From: Limnephilus marmoratus
Taxonomy: Eukaryota > Arthropoda > Insecta > Trichoptera > Limnephilidae
Direction of reading: 5' to 3'
DNA length: 64,000 nt
Assembly (NCBI GenBank): GCA_917880885.1
Contig: OU862916.1
Span: 53,170,831-53,234,830 of the forward strand
Position numbers and translations under genes: made by a program. Positions 35,765 to 47,328 of this stretch are shown here, in pieces. The notes under the pieces were generated by a model. The model made no database searches. It had not been told where the DNA came from and saw nothing but the letters and a program-made list of their open reading frames with translations. The first letter of the stretch is position 1. The number at the start of each line of letters is the position of its first letter.

Positions 35765-36607
35765 ATGTCTCTTCCAATCGCATCATCGACATCGACAAAT
35801 ACGCCGCCAGAAGTTAACCGGGTAGCGGTAAGAATACCGCCCTTTTGTTCGAACGATCCAGAATTATGGTTTGCGATGGTTGAAAGGAGTTTTGAGGCTT
35901 CAGGAGTCACGGCCGATGCTACCAAATTCTGATTCGTCCTTGGAGCCTTGGACCCTACTTATTCACAAGAAGTCCGGGACATTATTGTCAAGCCCCCTGA
36001 TACCGGAGCCTACGCCCTCTTGAGAGGTGAGCTGACCAGCTTTTGTTTCTGTGTGAGCAGCTCCACACAGGAACAAAAGACAAGGAGACTTTTGGAGCAC
36101 GAAGAACGGGGAGACCGTAAACCATCCCAGTTCCTCCCTCATCTGCGCACCCTCGCGGGCAGTGCCGTGCCTGATGAGGTATTAAGAACTCTCTGGATGG
36201 GCAGACTTCCCCGGAGCATGCAGGTTGTTTTGGCCACACAACAACAAACCTCGTTGGACGAGTTGGCGAACCTTGCAGACGCTATTGATGACTACGCCGG
36301 CAGGCCAGCAATCAATGCAGTTTCAGAGCCGACTCTTGATAATAGCCTAATCAGCAGGTTCGAACGAATGATGCTGCCACTCCAAGAGAAACTGACCACC
36401 CTAAGACGAGAGATAGCAACGCTGCGCTCAAAAGACCGTCAATCACGGAGTATCAGTCCTCGTTGGCGGAGAAATTCCTCCCGCTCCTGTTCGAGGGATC
36501 GCCAGTCGGAAGGCATGTGCTGGTATCACAGCAGGTTCGTGGCTAGGGCGCGTGCATGCAATCAACCTTGCAATTTTGTGCAGGGAAACGCCCCGGGCTC
36601 ACACTGA
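35765..36607 (+). pseudogene. Gypsy element 2 gag with internal TGA
   Basis: The capsid-type protein starts MSLPIASSTST and shows the block RIPPFCSNDPELWFAMVERSF and SGVTADATKF, common to insect gypsy gag. A TGA at 35930-35932 interrupts it and the same frame continues (GALDPTYSQEVRDII, ERGDRKPSQFLPHLRTLAG, LRTLWMGRLP) to 36607. The C-terminus is Arg/Ser-rich, without a clear CCHC pair. It overlaps pol by about 50 nt in a different frame, consistent with programmed frameshifting between gag and pol in such elements. Confidence 0.85.
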
Positions 36608-39600
36608 TAGCGACCAGCACCGGGAGCCCAACTCAAATAAGTCGCCTGTTCGTCACTGACCGGAAAACTCGTACTCAGTTTCTCGTGGATACTGGCGCGG
36701 ACCTCTGTGTTTTTCCGCGGCGTTTGGTTCAAGGTCGTCCAGCCAAGCAAGCTTACGAACTGGCGGCCGCAAATGACAGCACCATCGCAACTTACGGCAG
36801 CCTGACGCTCAACCTTGACTTAGGTCTTCGACGCGACTTCACTTGGAGCTTCGTCATTGCTGACGTCTCCAAGCCCATCATTGGAGCGGACTTCCTGGAA
36901 AAATTTGAGTTGCTGGTAGATATCCGCAACCGACGACTGCTGGACCAAGTGACTAACCTGACAACCACAGGCAAGCGAAGCAGCAACAATATTGCTTCTA
37001 TCAAGACTGTCACAGGAACGTCCCCTTTCCACAAAATTTTACAACAGTACCCTGATATCACGCGCCCTGATGGCGCCATGACGGAAGTTCGCCATACTAC
37101 CCTTCATCACATCCGAACTACTCCAGGCCCTCCAGTTGCCGTACGACCCCGCCGCCTCGCTCCTGATAAACTCAAACGGGCCAAGAAGGAGTTTGAGACC
37201 ATGGTCCGTTTAGGAATCGCCCGGCCTTCCGAGAGCTGCTGGGCATCGCCACTACACATGGTCCCCAAGAAGGATGACCAATGGCGACCATGCGGTGATT
37301 ATGGCGGGCTGAACGCCAGAACCATTCCTGACCGATATCCTGTACGCCACATTCAGGACTTCACTCAGGCACTGAGAGGCGCCAAAATTTTCTCAACCAT
37401 AGATCTTGTACGGGCTTATAATCGGATTCCGGTGGCTCCTGACGACATTCCAAAGACGGCCATATCTACTCCGTCCGGACTCTTCGAATTTCCAGTGATG
37501 TCTTTCGGCCTCCGTAATGCAGCTCAGACCTTCCAACGCTTCATCGATGAGATCACCAGAGGGCTGGATTTTTGTTACGCCTACATCGATGACATACTCA
37601 TCGCCTCGTCAACAGAAGAGGAGCACATGACCCACCTCAAAATCTTGTTCCAGCGTCTTCAGGATTATGGTGTGGTCATTAACCCTGGAAAATGCCACTT
37701 TGGTTTGCCTGAGGTTAAATTCCTTGGATACCTGGTGTCTGGCGCAGGCACTACACCCCTGCCAGAAAAAGTCGATGCTATTAGAAGTTACAATCGGCCA
37801 GAAACTGTAAAGGATCTCCGCCGGTTCCTCGGAGCCCTCAACTTTTATAGGAGGTTCCTGCCCAAAGCTGCAGATACTCAAGCCCCACTCAATGATTTCC
37901 TCCAAGGAAATCAGAAAGGCAAGCAACCAATACATTGGACCAAAGAGACCATGGAAGCCTTTGACAAGTGCAAGGAAGCACTTGCTCAGGCAACCCTGCT
38001 CGCTCACCCCAAGTGCGAAGCTCCACTCTCCATAGTCAGCGACGCGTCTGACACCGCAGCTGGTGCCGCGCTCCAGCAGCTCATCGAAGGTCACTGGGAG
38101 CCGTTGGGGTTCTTCTCCAAGAAATTCAGTCCAGCGAAGCGAAAATACGGCGCTTATGACAGGGAGCTCCTGGCCATCTACATCGCTGTAAAACACTTTA
38201 GACATATGGTAGAGGGCAGGATGGTCACCATCTTCACCGACCATAAGCCCATCACCTTCGCCTTTCAGCAAAAGGCTGACAAGTGCTCACCAAGACAATT
38301 CCGTCACCTAGACTATATCAGCCAGTTCACCACCGACATTCGCCACGTGGCAGGTAAAGACAACATCGACGCAGATGCCCTCTCCAGGGTCGAGACAGTT
38401 TACGCTCCCTTGGATTACGTAGCGCTAGCAGCTGACCAAGTGAACGACACAGAACTGGAAAAGTACCTACAGGGAGGTTCTAACCTCCAGCTAAGAAAGG
38501 TGCGCATTCCCGGCATCGACACCCAACTCTACTGCGATTTATCGACAAATATAGCCAGTCCTTTCGTCACAAAGAAATTCCGTTCTGCAGCTTTCAATGC
38601 GGTCCATCAGCTGACTCACCCAGGCATCAAGGCAACGGTCAAACTCATAACTGAACGTTATGTCTGGCCGGCCATTAAAGCTGACACAAGGAAACTCGCA
38701 CGCAACTGCCTCCAGTGCCAACTAAGTAAGGTGTCACGACACGTGTCAGCACCCCTTGGAACCTTTCCTAGAACTTCATCCAGATTTGAACATGTCCATA
38801 TCGACATCATCAACATGCCCATGTCAGAAGGATGCCGGTACTGCCTTACATGCGTAGATCGGTTCACGAGATGGCCAGAAGCGTTCCCTATCAAGGACCA
38901 AGAAGCAGAAACAGTGGCGCGCGCATTCTACCAGGGTTGGATCACCAGGTTCGGAACCCCGCTTCGAATCACCACTGACCAAGGAAGACAATTCGAGTCT
39001 AGGCTGTTCGGGCAATTGAACTGCTTGGCAGGTACGACTCAGATTCACACCACCGCATACCACCCTGCAGCAAACGGCTACACCGCCAGCTCAAGGCAGC
39101 GATCAAATGCCACCAGAAGGACCGCTGGACCGAAGTGCTTCCCACTGTTTTAATTGGAATTAGAGCAGCCTGGAGAGACGACCTCGCTACCACCTCGGCC
39201 GAGCTGGTATACGGCGAGCCGCTCCGTTTACCAGGAGAATTCCTCGTTGCACGACCAGCAACCTGCGACAATACGAGCAACTTCCTCAAGGAACTTCGAC
39301 AGCACTTCAACGAACTTCGACCGGTTGAAGGTACCCGCCATAGTGAAGGACGTCATTTCATCTTCAAAGACTTACCCACAGCGACTCACGTTTTCTTGAG
39401 GAACGACACCATTAAGAGCCCGCTTCAGCAACCATACAGCGGCCCTCACCAAGTCGTCCGCCGGAATGGTAGGACCTATGTCATCCTATGCAAAGGAAAA
39501 GAATTAACCGTGAGCATTGACCGCCTCAAACCGGCTTACATCGCCAAGGAACCGAAAGAAGCCGCAACAGAGCTACCACCAATCCTTCCAAAACCAGCCA

Positions 39601-39674
39601 TCAAACAGGATCGGACTCATACGACTACTCGTTCAGGAAGGCGTGTTTGTTTTCCCGACTGCCTTAATGTCTAA
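36556..39674 (+). pseudogene. Gypsy element 2 pol (PR-RT-RH-INT) with one frame break
   Basis: Open from 36556 to 39153. Protease has [15 protein letters not shown] and IIGADFL. RT has [15 protein letters not shown] (motif A region), [18 protein letters not shown] and [12 protein letters not shown] (YIDD). RNase H has [33 protein letters not shown] and FTDHKPITF. Integrase has HHCC residues around [11 protein letters not shown]...CLQC, then [20 protein letters not shown] and AYHPAANG. A small deletion right after AANG shifts the frame at about 39080; the remainder (39135-39674) carries [19 protein letters not shown] and the C-terminal domain (GPHQVVRRNGRTYVI). Codon use is distinctly more GC-rich than the surrounding satellite. 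Confidence 0.93.
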
Positions 39675-39894
39675 ACTACTCTTTTTATCGCAGCCCTTAT
39701 CTGTGCCGCTGGGGGGGGAGTGTGTGGTGAAGCCAACACTCAGGTACGTACCTACTTAAGGTATATACCTGTGCAGCACGGCGATGTCGCCGCTTGGTAC
39801 AATCGGGAACGGAACACGAAGAATCCCTACCTACCGGCGCTGAGATATCTGGAATCTCGTCGCACTTTATGGAAAGAACCGGAGCATTTACATT

Positions 39895-42841
39895 TTTTTT
39901 TTTTTTTGATACATTATTATTTTACAAATTTTTATAGTACAAACCAGTAATGTTGGCCTCACTGGGTTGTGCACCCGTGCTGAGGCCCCCATTTTATAAT
40001 ATAATACTCTATACATATAGTTTGAAAAAAAAGAAATATACAAAGTTGGTGAAAAAACAAAAAAAATCATTTAAAATAAAGATAATTTTAAACTAAAAAT
40101 AGAGATCAAAAATTAAAATAATTTTAAATTAATAAACTAAAAATAAATAAAATAATAAAGTAATTAAATGAAAATCGGCGTATATTATGTTTTATGTGTT
40201 TGTGAGTGTTACGTGTTTTATATTGGTTTTGTGTGTTGCGAGTATATGTTTTATTCTTTTATGTTATGAATTTTTGGTAAAATTGTCTATTTTGTTCTAT
40301 AATCCATTTTTTTTATTTTGTGTCTGAAATTATTTTTGTTTTCCTCAATTTTTGTTTCAAGTGAAAGACTGTTGAATGCTTTTATAGCATGGTATTTATG
40401 GTGTCTTTTTCCAAAGGTAGTGTTTACCATCGGAGTTTTTATGTTTTCTTTGTACGCTTGTCTAACCGGTCTATTAGTGATATTTGGTGTTTGTTGGAGT
40501 GTGTTTTTTTGGTCAAAAATGTAGTTCAGTAGTGTTTTAACATGTAATTGGCGTATATCTAGTACGTCACAACTTTTATATATTTGATCTGTATCGGTTA
40601 GTCTATGTTTTTTAAGTATTACTTTTAATATCGTTTTCTGTGCGATTTCTATTTGAGCGATAGCTGCGTTTGTTGCTCTTCCCCAAGCAATTAATCCATA
40701 TTCTATTATTGATTGACAAAGTGCGAAATATATTGTTTTCATTTGTTTTATTTTATATATGTTTCTTATGTTTAGGAAAATGTGTATTGTTCTGAGGAGT
40801 TTATTTGTGATTTGTTTAATATGATGTGTCCATCTAAGGTTATGGTCAATTACGATACCTAGATACTTTATTTGTTCCGTTTTTTCTAGAGGAGGGCAAT
40901 CGCAGATGTTTGTGTTAATGCATTCGTGTATTTTTATGGTATTTGTATCGTTTTTTGGCTGTCCCGTGTTAGTTATACTGTACGTTGAGAATTTTGTTTT
41001 CGATATTTTTAGTGTAAGTTTGTTAGAGTCCAGCCATGTTTTCACTTGCGTGATTCCTAGATTTGCTTTGTTATATACATTATTCCAATCCTTAGCTTTA
41101 AAGAGTAAAACTGTGTCGTCTGCGTAACTGATTATTTCACCGTCTAATTTAATGCTGCAATGTTCATTTATATAAATGGTGAAAAGAATGGGCCCCAGTA
41201 TGCTTCCTTGTGGAACTCCGTGAGTAATCGGCAGTGGTTTGCTAGTATGGTTATTAATTTTGACTTGTTGTGTTCTGTCGCTCATATAACTTTTCAATAG
41301 TTGGAGTTCTTTATCTTTGATACCCATATTTTCTAATTTTTTAAAAAGTGTTTTGTGGCAGATTGAATCAAACGCTTTATCTATTGTACTTGCCAAAGCT
41401 TCTTTTGTGCTTCTTTTTTCTCTAAATCCATATTGTTTATCCGAGATTAATTTCTTTTCTTCCAGGTATTTTATAATTTTGTTTTTTAATACTCTTTCGT
41501 AAATCTTTGATAGTGAGTTTAACAATGTGATTGGCCTATAGTTGGTTATTTCCATTTTGTCTCCGGATTTATAAATAGGTATCACCAGTCCTTTTTTAAG
41601 AGTACTAGGAAAGAAGGCGTGTGTTATGCTAAGGTTGATTAAGTGTGTTATAGGTTTTAATATTTCATTTTTTATTATTTTAATGCAATCCGTTGTTATC
41701 TCATCTAATCCAGGAGCAATCCGGTTTTTTAATGTGTTTATTATTTTGTTAATTTCCTTTTCCGAAGTTGTTTTTATTATAAATCTGTGTTGTGTCGGTT
41801 GAGTATTGATGTTTGAAATTTTTGTTTGTGTTATTGTGTTTGTGCTATGTTTTTTACGGTTCGCTAAATCTTTTCCTATAGTTGCGAATAAGTTATTGAC
41901 ATGGTTTGCTATAAGTTCTGTATTTGTTTTGGCATCAATTTTGTTTGAGTTAATATTTAGATGTTCAATAGTATTTTTTTGTTTGTATTTTTGTGTGCAT
42001 GTAACTTCTTTTAAAATTCTCCATATTTTCTTTGGGTTATTATTTTCTTTAAGTTTTTCTCTATAGTATAACTCCTTAGCTACTCTAATAATTTTCGTGC
42101 AGATGTTTCTATATCTTTTATAGTAATTAAGTTGTTCCATGTCATACGGTGTGTCTTTAATTTGTTTGTGAATTTTGTCTCGTTTACGAATACAGTTTAA
42201 TATTCCTTGTGTTATCCATAGTTTAATTTTTTTTGCTTTGTGTGTAAGTTTTATATGTTTTATTGAAGTGTAATTATTTATTTCTTGCATTAACGTATTT
42301 GTAAAATTTATTCCAGGCCTCTTCGACATTATCTATTTGGTATATTGTATTCCAGTTTATTTTTTGTAATTTTTCTTTTAAGTTTGAGTAGTCAATTATT
42401 TTTTTTGTAAATATTTTATGTTGGTTCGAATAAGTGTTTTCGGTGTCTATTGCTATCATATTCATGTAGTGATCTGTAATTGTGCTTTCAAGTACTACTG
42501 TTTTGGTTTTTAGTTTGTCTTGATCATTATATGATCTATACAGCTTTTAGTGTTTTGTGTTACTCGTGTTGGGATATTTATCGTTGGCTCCAGTCCATGC
42601 TGTGCTAGTATTGTTAGGTATTCTATGTTTTGTGGGTGTCCGTTTTGTAGAGTGTTTATGTTAAGGTCTCCTATGATGATGATATTTTTGTATTTGTTGA
42701 GGTCATTTAATGTATTGTTAAGTTCTGTTAGGAAGTTTGTAATGTTGTTTTTGGATGGAGATCTGTACATAGCTAGGATACATGTTTCTTTTTCATATGT
42801 AATCTGTAAGCAGTTGGAGTCTATGATGTTTATTCATTACA
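39895..42841 (-). mobile_element. 5'-truncated non-LTR retrotransposon nested in LTR
   Basis: The poly(A) tail appears as T-run 39895-39907. TTACATT target duplications are at 39888-39894 and 42842-42848. The 5' end falls inside the endonuclease domain, normal for incomplete target-primed reverse transcription. Same clade as the element at 25257-29234 (shared blocks WITQGI, YRPI-LL-S, SYADDT, IKYLG-V-D--W--HI) but clearly diverged from it. Confidence 0.93.
40287..42790 (-). pseudogene. Non-LTR ORF2 fragment: partial endonuclease and RT
   Basis: Three segments in different frames: 42790-42510 (MYRSPSKNN, IIIIGDLNIN, SCIDHIM, C-terminal half of the endonuclease), 42465-42274 (linker) and 42329-40287 (680 codons of linker and RT). 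RT shows TNYRPITLLNSLSKIYERV, KQYGFREKRSTKEAL, GVPQGSILGPILFTIYIN, SYADDTVLL (YADD) and IKYLGIVIDHNLRW. Between KEALAST and DKAFDSI roughly 20 residues of motif A are missing compared with the intact copy at 25569-28544, so the first catalytic aspartate appears to be lost. Frame breaks lie near 42500 and 42300. Confidence 0.88.
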
Positions 42842-43123
42842 TTACATTCCCTGTACATTAGGCGTCAGAACCATCGAGAAACGTATCGTATTCTCTCGAT
42901 ATTACCAGCTGAATTATTAAACCGTTACCTCCGCCGCGACATTATAAAAGCCGGAGTAATGGTTTAACCCAGTCAGTCGATAGAATAACAAGCCAAACAA
43001 CTTGTACCGTTATTTACAACTATCTTACTCCGTGTAATATTTTGAATTATTAATAAACGATCAACAGTTAATTCCAGTGTTTTCTTTACGTGTTTACGTA
43101 GCGCGACTGATTGCTACACATCT

Positions 43124-43195
43124 GACTCCAAGTGCTAAAACGACCGAACCCAAGTGTTCAAATACTTGGATTCGGTCGTTTTAGCACTTGGGGTC
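43124..43195. repeat. Imperfect hairpin made of inverted satellite modules
   Basis: GACTCCAAGTGCTAAAACG on the left pairs with CGTTTTAGCACTTGGGGTC on the right, 35-bp arms with about three mismatches and a 2-nt centre. It sits right after the gypsy LTR. Confidence 0.8.
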
Positions 43196-43927
43196 ATTTT
43201 CGATGTTTTTTTTTTAATTTTGTATGTAATTTTTTGATTGATTCGTGTGCAGGTCATGATTCTTAGTAAGAATCCAAAATTGCAGTCGGTTCGGAACCAT
43301 AGGGCCAAAGTTATGACCGACACCGAGTGTTCAAACGTCGCCCCAAGTGCTAAAACGACCTAACCCAAGTGTTAAAACGATGAAATTAAAAATAAAAATT
43401 CTTCTTGTAGATTTTTTGATTGATTCGTTTACAGACCATGATTCTTAGTAAGAATCCAAAATTTCAGAAGTTTCGGAGCAATAGAGCGGATGTTATAACC
43501 GACAATAATTGTTGTTACAAAGCGTCCGTAAAACGAAGAATTTTATCAAAAATTCTACTTATAGCTGATTTTTATTGATACGTGTCCAGGTCATGATTCT
43601 TAGTAAGAATCCAAAATTTCAGTCGGTTCGGAACCATATGGCCAAAGTTATGACCGACACCAAGTGTTCAAACGTCCGAGCCCAAGTGCTTAAACGACTG
43701 AACCCAAGTGTTAAAACGATGAAATTAAAAAAATTCTCATTAAAGATTTTTTATTGATTCGTGTACAGACCATGATTCTTAGTAAGAATCAAAATTTCAG
43801 TCGATTCGGAGCCATAGGGCGGAAGTTACAACCGACAATAATTGTTGTTACAAAGTGCCCGTAAAACGATGAATTTTTTCAAAATTTCTACTTTTAGCCG
43901 ATTTTTTGATTTTTGATACGTGTCCAG

Positions 43928-44166
43928 GGTATCTAGCATGGTCGATCGATATAGGTTTTATCGAAAATGTCGGGAACTTGTCATCGTTCCCGAGCACGAC
44001 TGAAGGCTGCTAACGAAAAAACAACAGTTCACAACGACTAAGGTATCCTTATTTATTTGAGGTGAACTGTCAATTGTTCGTTAGCGACCTGCAGTCGTGC
44101 TCGGGAGCAATGACAAATTACCGACATTTTCGAGAAAAACTATATCGATCGTCCATGCTAGGTACC
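43928..44166. mobile_element. 239-bp MITE with long inverted repeats, TSD CAG
   Basis: Starts GGTATCTAGCATGG and ends CCATGCTAGGTACC. The inverted similarity continues through GATCGATATAG and CCCGAGCACGACTG almost to the centre. CAG flanks both ends, while satellite elsewhere reads GTGTCCAGGCGATG, so CAG is duplicated. Too short to encode a protein. Confidence 0.88.
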
Positions 44167-46150
44167 CAGGCGATGATTCTTAGTAAGAATTCAAAATTTC
44201 TGTCGGTTCGAAATCGTAAAGCCAAAGTTATGACCGAACCCACGTGTTTATAAATGATTTTAAAAAAATCTCTTTGAAGAATTTAAGATTGATTCTTGTA
44301 CAAACTATCATTTTTAGTCAGAATCCAAAATTTCAGTCGGTTCGGAACCTTAGAGCCAAAGTTATGAACGATCACAATTTTTGTTTCAAAGCACCCGTAA
44401 AACGATGATTTTTTGCAAAAATTCTATATCTTAGTCAATTTTTTATTGATACGTGTCCAAGCCATGATTCTTCGTGAGAATCCAAAATTTCAGTCTGTTC
44501 GGAACCATTGGGCCAAAGTTATGACCTAACCCAAGTGTTCAAACGTCTGACCCCAAGTGCTAAAACGACAAAACCCAAGTGTTAAAACGATGATATCAAT
44601 TTTTTTAAATTTTCTAGGTAGATTTTTTAATTGATTCGTGTACAGGTCACGATTCTTATTATGAATCCAATATTTCAATCGGTTCCGAACCATAGGGCCA
44701 AAGTTATGAACTACAACAATTATTGTTACAGAGTAAAACGCCCGTAAAACGAAGAATTTTTTCAAAATTTCTACTTTTAGCCGATTTTTTTATTGATACG
44801 TGTCCAGGCGATGATTCTTAGTAAGAATTCAAAATTTCTGTCGGTTCGGAATCATAGAGCCAAAGTTATGACCGAACCCAAGTGTTAAAAAAATGATTTT
44901 AAAAAATCTCTTTGAAGAATTTAAGATTGATTCTTGTACAGACTATGATTCTTAGTCAGAATCCAAAATTTCAGTCGGTTCGGAACCCTAAGGCTCTAAA
45001 GCCAAAGTTATGAACGACCACAATTATTGTTACAAAGCACCCGTAAAACGATGAATTTCTGCAAAAATTCTATATCTTATTCAATTTTCGTCCGACCCCG
45101 AGAGCTAAAACGACCGAACCCAAGTGTTAAATCGATGTTTTTTTTTTAATTTTTTTTGTAGATTTTTTGATTGATTTCAGACGGTTTGGAGCCATATGGC
45201 CAAAGTTATGACCGACTCCAAGTGTTCAAACGTCCGGCCCCATGTGTTAAACGACCGAACCCAAGTGTCTAAACGAGGTTTTTTTGATTGATTCGTGTCC
45301 AGGCCATGATTCTTAGTAAGAATCCAAAATTTCAGTCGGTTCGGAACCATAGGGCCAAATTATGACCTAACCCAGGTGCTCAAACGTCCGACCCCAAGTG
45401 CTAAAATGACCGAACACAAGTGTTAAAACGATGAATTTAAAAAAAAATCCTATTGTAGATTTTTTGATTGATTCGTGTACAGACCATGATTCTTAGTAAG
45501 AATTCAAAATTTCAGACGGCTTGGAGCAATATGGCCAAAGTCATGACCGACTCCAAGTGTTCAAACGTCCGGCCCCATGTGTTAAACGACCGAACCCAAG
45601 TGTTAAGCGATGATTTTTTTTTTTAAATTCCCTTCCTAGATTTTTTTGATTGATTCGTGTACAGACCATGATGATCCAAAATTTCAGTTGGTTCGGAACC
45701 ATAGGGCCAAAGTTGTGACCGACCCCAAGTGATCAAACGTCCGACTCCAAGTGCTAAAACGGCCGAACCCAAGTGTTAAAACGATGAATTTAAAAAAAAT
45801 CTCATTGTAGATTTTTTGATTGATTCGTGTGCAGACCATGATTCTTAGTAAGAATCCAAAATTTCAGACGGTTCGGAGCCATAAGGCCAAAGTAATGACA
45901 GACCCCAAATGTTCAAACGTCCGACCCCAAGTGCTACAACGACCGAACCCAAGTGTTAAATCGATGATTTTTTTTTTAATTTTCTTTGTAGATTTTTTGA
46001 TTGATACGTGTCCAGGCCATGATTCTTAGTAAGAATCCAAAATTTCAATTGGTTCGGAACCATAGGGTCAAAGTTATTACCGACCCCAATTGTTCAAACG
46101 TCCGAACCCAGGGGTAAAACGATGATTTTTTTTTTAATTTTCTTTGTAGA

Positions 46151-46966
46151 CGCTTTTGCCAAAGATTTTTGAAAGTGAAACATTTCATTTTTCGAGTCTG
46201 CTGAAGCATCGCCACAAAAATAATTTCTCCATTGCCACTATTTCAAAACAACCATTTTAAACACGAGGGAAGCATTTCTCAGCAGGTTTCAGGAAATTAA
46301 AAGCAGCAGAGCAACCTTAGCATACGTCAAACACACTCTTAATGCTTAATGCTTAATCTGTAAAGATTTGAAAATTTCTCCTTTGACATGGGTAACTTTG
46401 AAATAACTATGTAGATTTAAAAAAACAAGGAAATGTGTAGCTCTAAATATGAACGTCTTTGTGTTTATTTGGAAATATTGAAGGAGAACAAATGTGAGCT
46501 TAGTTCGCAACCCAAATGGTTTGCTTTGAAAGACCTGGAGAAGGAAGACGTGATCATCTTTAAAGCCTGGAATAGATCTGCTGAAAAAACTCGCGTTTGC
46601 TGTTCTTTCCGTTTTCGGGTCTACATATTCATGCGAACAATCTTTTTCAAGCATTATCTTTATCAAGAATAAACTGAGAAGTCATCTTATTGATGACTTA
46701 CTCAAACTTTTCAAGGAGATTCAACGACAAGTGTCAGTCATTGTTACGATTTAAATTTATGGATGCCATAATTACATATTATTTTTTAATCAATGAATAA
46801 AATCTTTATTAAGTATGAAATCAAGTTTTATTCAGCGTATCCGTAATTTAATGACGTGCTATAATAAATGTTTGCTAAGTAAATAAGCATATTTGTCTCC
46901 CAATTTTTTTTTAATCGTTGTAATGTACATATTTGGCTCTTTGGCTAAAATGTTTGCCGACCCCTG
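46151..46966 (+). pseudogene. hAT transposase C-terminal remnant with 3' TIR
   Basis: A translation at about 46610-46720 gives SVFGSTYSCEQSFSSIIFIK and NKLRSHLIDDLLKL. This is the conserved C-terminal dimerisation block of the ZBED/GTF2IRD2-like branch of hAT transposases (Y-CEQ-FS----K---R--L-D--L). Upstream, LCVYLEILKENKCELSSQ (about 46460) may be a further broken piece. The element ends at 46966 with the inverted terminus CAGGGGTCGGCAAACATTTT on the minus strand, a typical hAT end. The 5' half is missing, replaced by satellite, so the 8-bp target duplication cannot be checked. Confidence 0.82.
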
Positions 46967-47328
46967 GGATAACCAATACCTCTGCCGTAGATCACTCCAA
47001 GTAGTTCGCTATGTTTAGTGACTTAACATGGGTACCCGAGTTCATGAGGTGGGGTTTTTCTAGGTCTTGGCGGCGAATGGGTCTGCCTACCTATTGGAAT
47101 ACCTGAGGGAAACCTTTTGACCTTTCCAGTGAGAGATATATTCATACGTCCGTCACTCCTAGACACACGGACTCCTAGTTTCCTACCCACCCTTCATACC
47201 ATTTCCTTACCAGATCTTTCTCTCGTTCCTTTTCATAAAAAAAATCCCCGCATAGCATCTCCTTAGATGACAAAGGCTGAAAGGGAGATTATTTCCCTCC
47301 AGGCCCCCTGTACAGATTAATAAAAAAA
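46967..47328 (+). mobile_element. SINE family A, copy 1
   Basis: Shares GGATAACCAAYACCTCTGCC, TTCATGRGGTG and CTTGGYGGYGRATG blocks with 60890-61205 and with the reverse strand of 63550-63985. Its end (GATGACAAAGGCTGA then TTATTTCCCTCC-AGGCC) matches the 3' tail of the LINE at 51721-53612. Ends in an A-rich run (AATAAAAAAA). Confidence 0.75.

Larger units (their letters stand above)
35234..43118 (+). mobile_element. Ty3/gypsy element 2, complete but with LINE nested in 3' LTR
   Basis: LTRs begin TGTGGTGAAGCCAAC and end GATTGCTACA. The CATC flanks (35230-35233 and 43119-43122) are a 4-bp target duplication in satellite. gag, protease, RT, RNase H and integrase are in the Ty3/gypsy order. A G-rich polypurine tract (CTGGGGGGGGAG, about 39708) precedes the 3' LTR. 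A non-LTR element occupies 39895-42841 within that LTR. Coding frames carry one stop in gag and one frame break in integrase. Confidence 0.93.
39723..43118 (+). repeat. Gypsy element 2 3' LTR, split by a LINE
   Basis: LTR sequence occupies 39723-39894 and 42842-43118. It rejoins at TTACATT, which is duplicated at both edges of the inserted LINE. Apart from the insertion it matches the 5' LTR with few differences. Confidence 0.92.
43119..46150. repeat. Satellite block 6, interrupted by a MITE
   Basis: Same family as blocks 1-5. After 45100 the units become shorter and more uniform, with modules CCGACCCCAAGTG and AACCCAAGTGTTAAAACGATG. Ends at TTTCTTTGTAGA, where a hAT remnant begins. The 239-bp MITE lies at 43928-44166. 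Confidence 0.92.

Noticed and set aside
1..46150. CRISPR-like regularly spaced repeats and many 60-100 aa reading frames in the satellite
   Set aside because: Unit lengths vary and the intervening sequence is itself repeated; the frames are the same satellite read repeatedly, with no start context or conserved protein.
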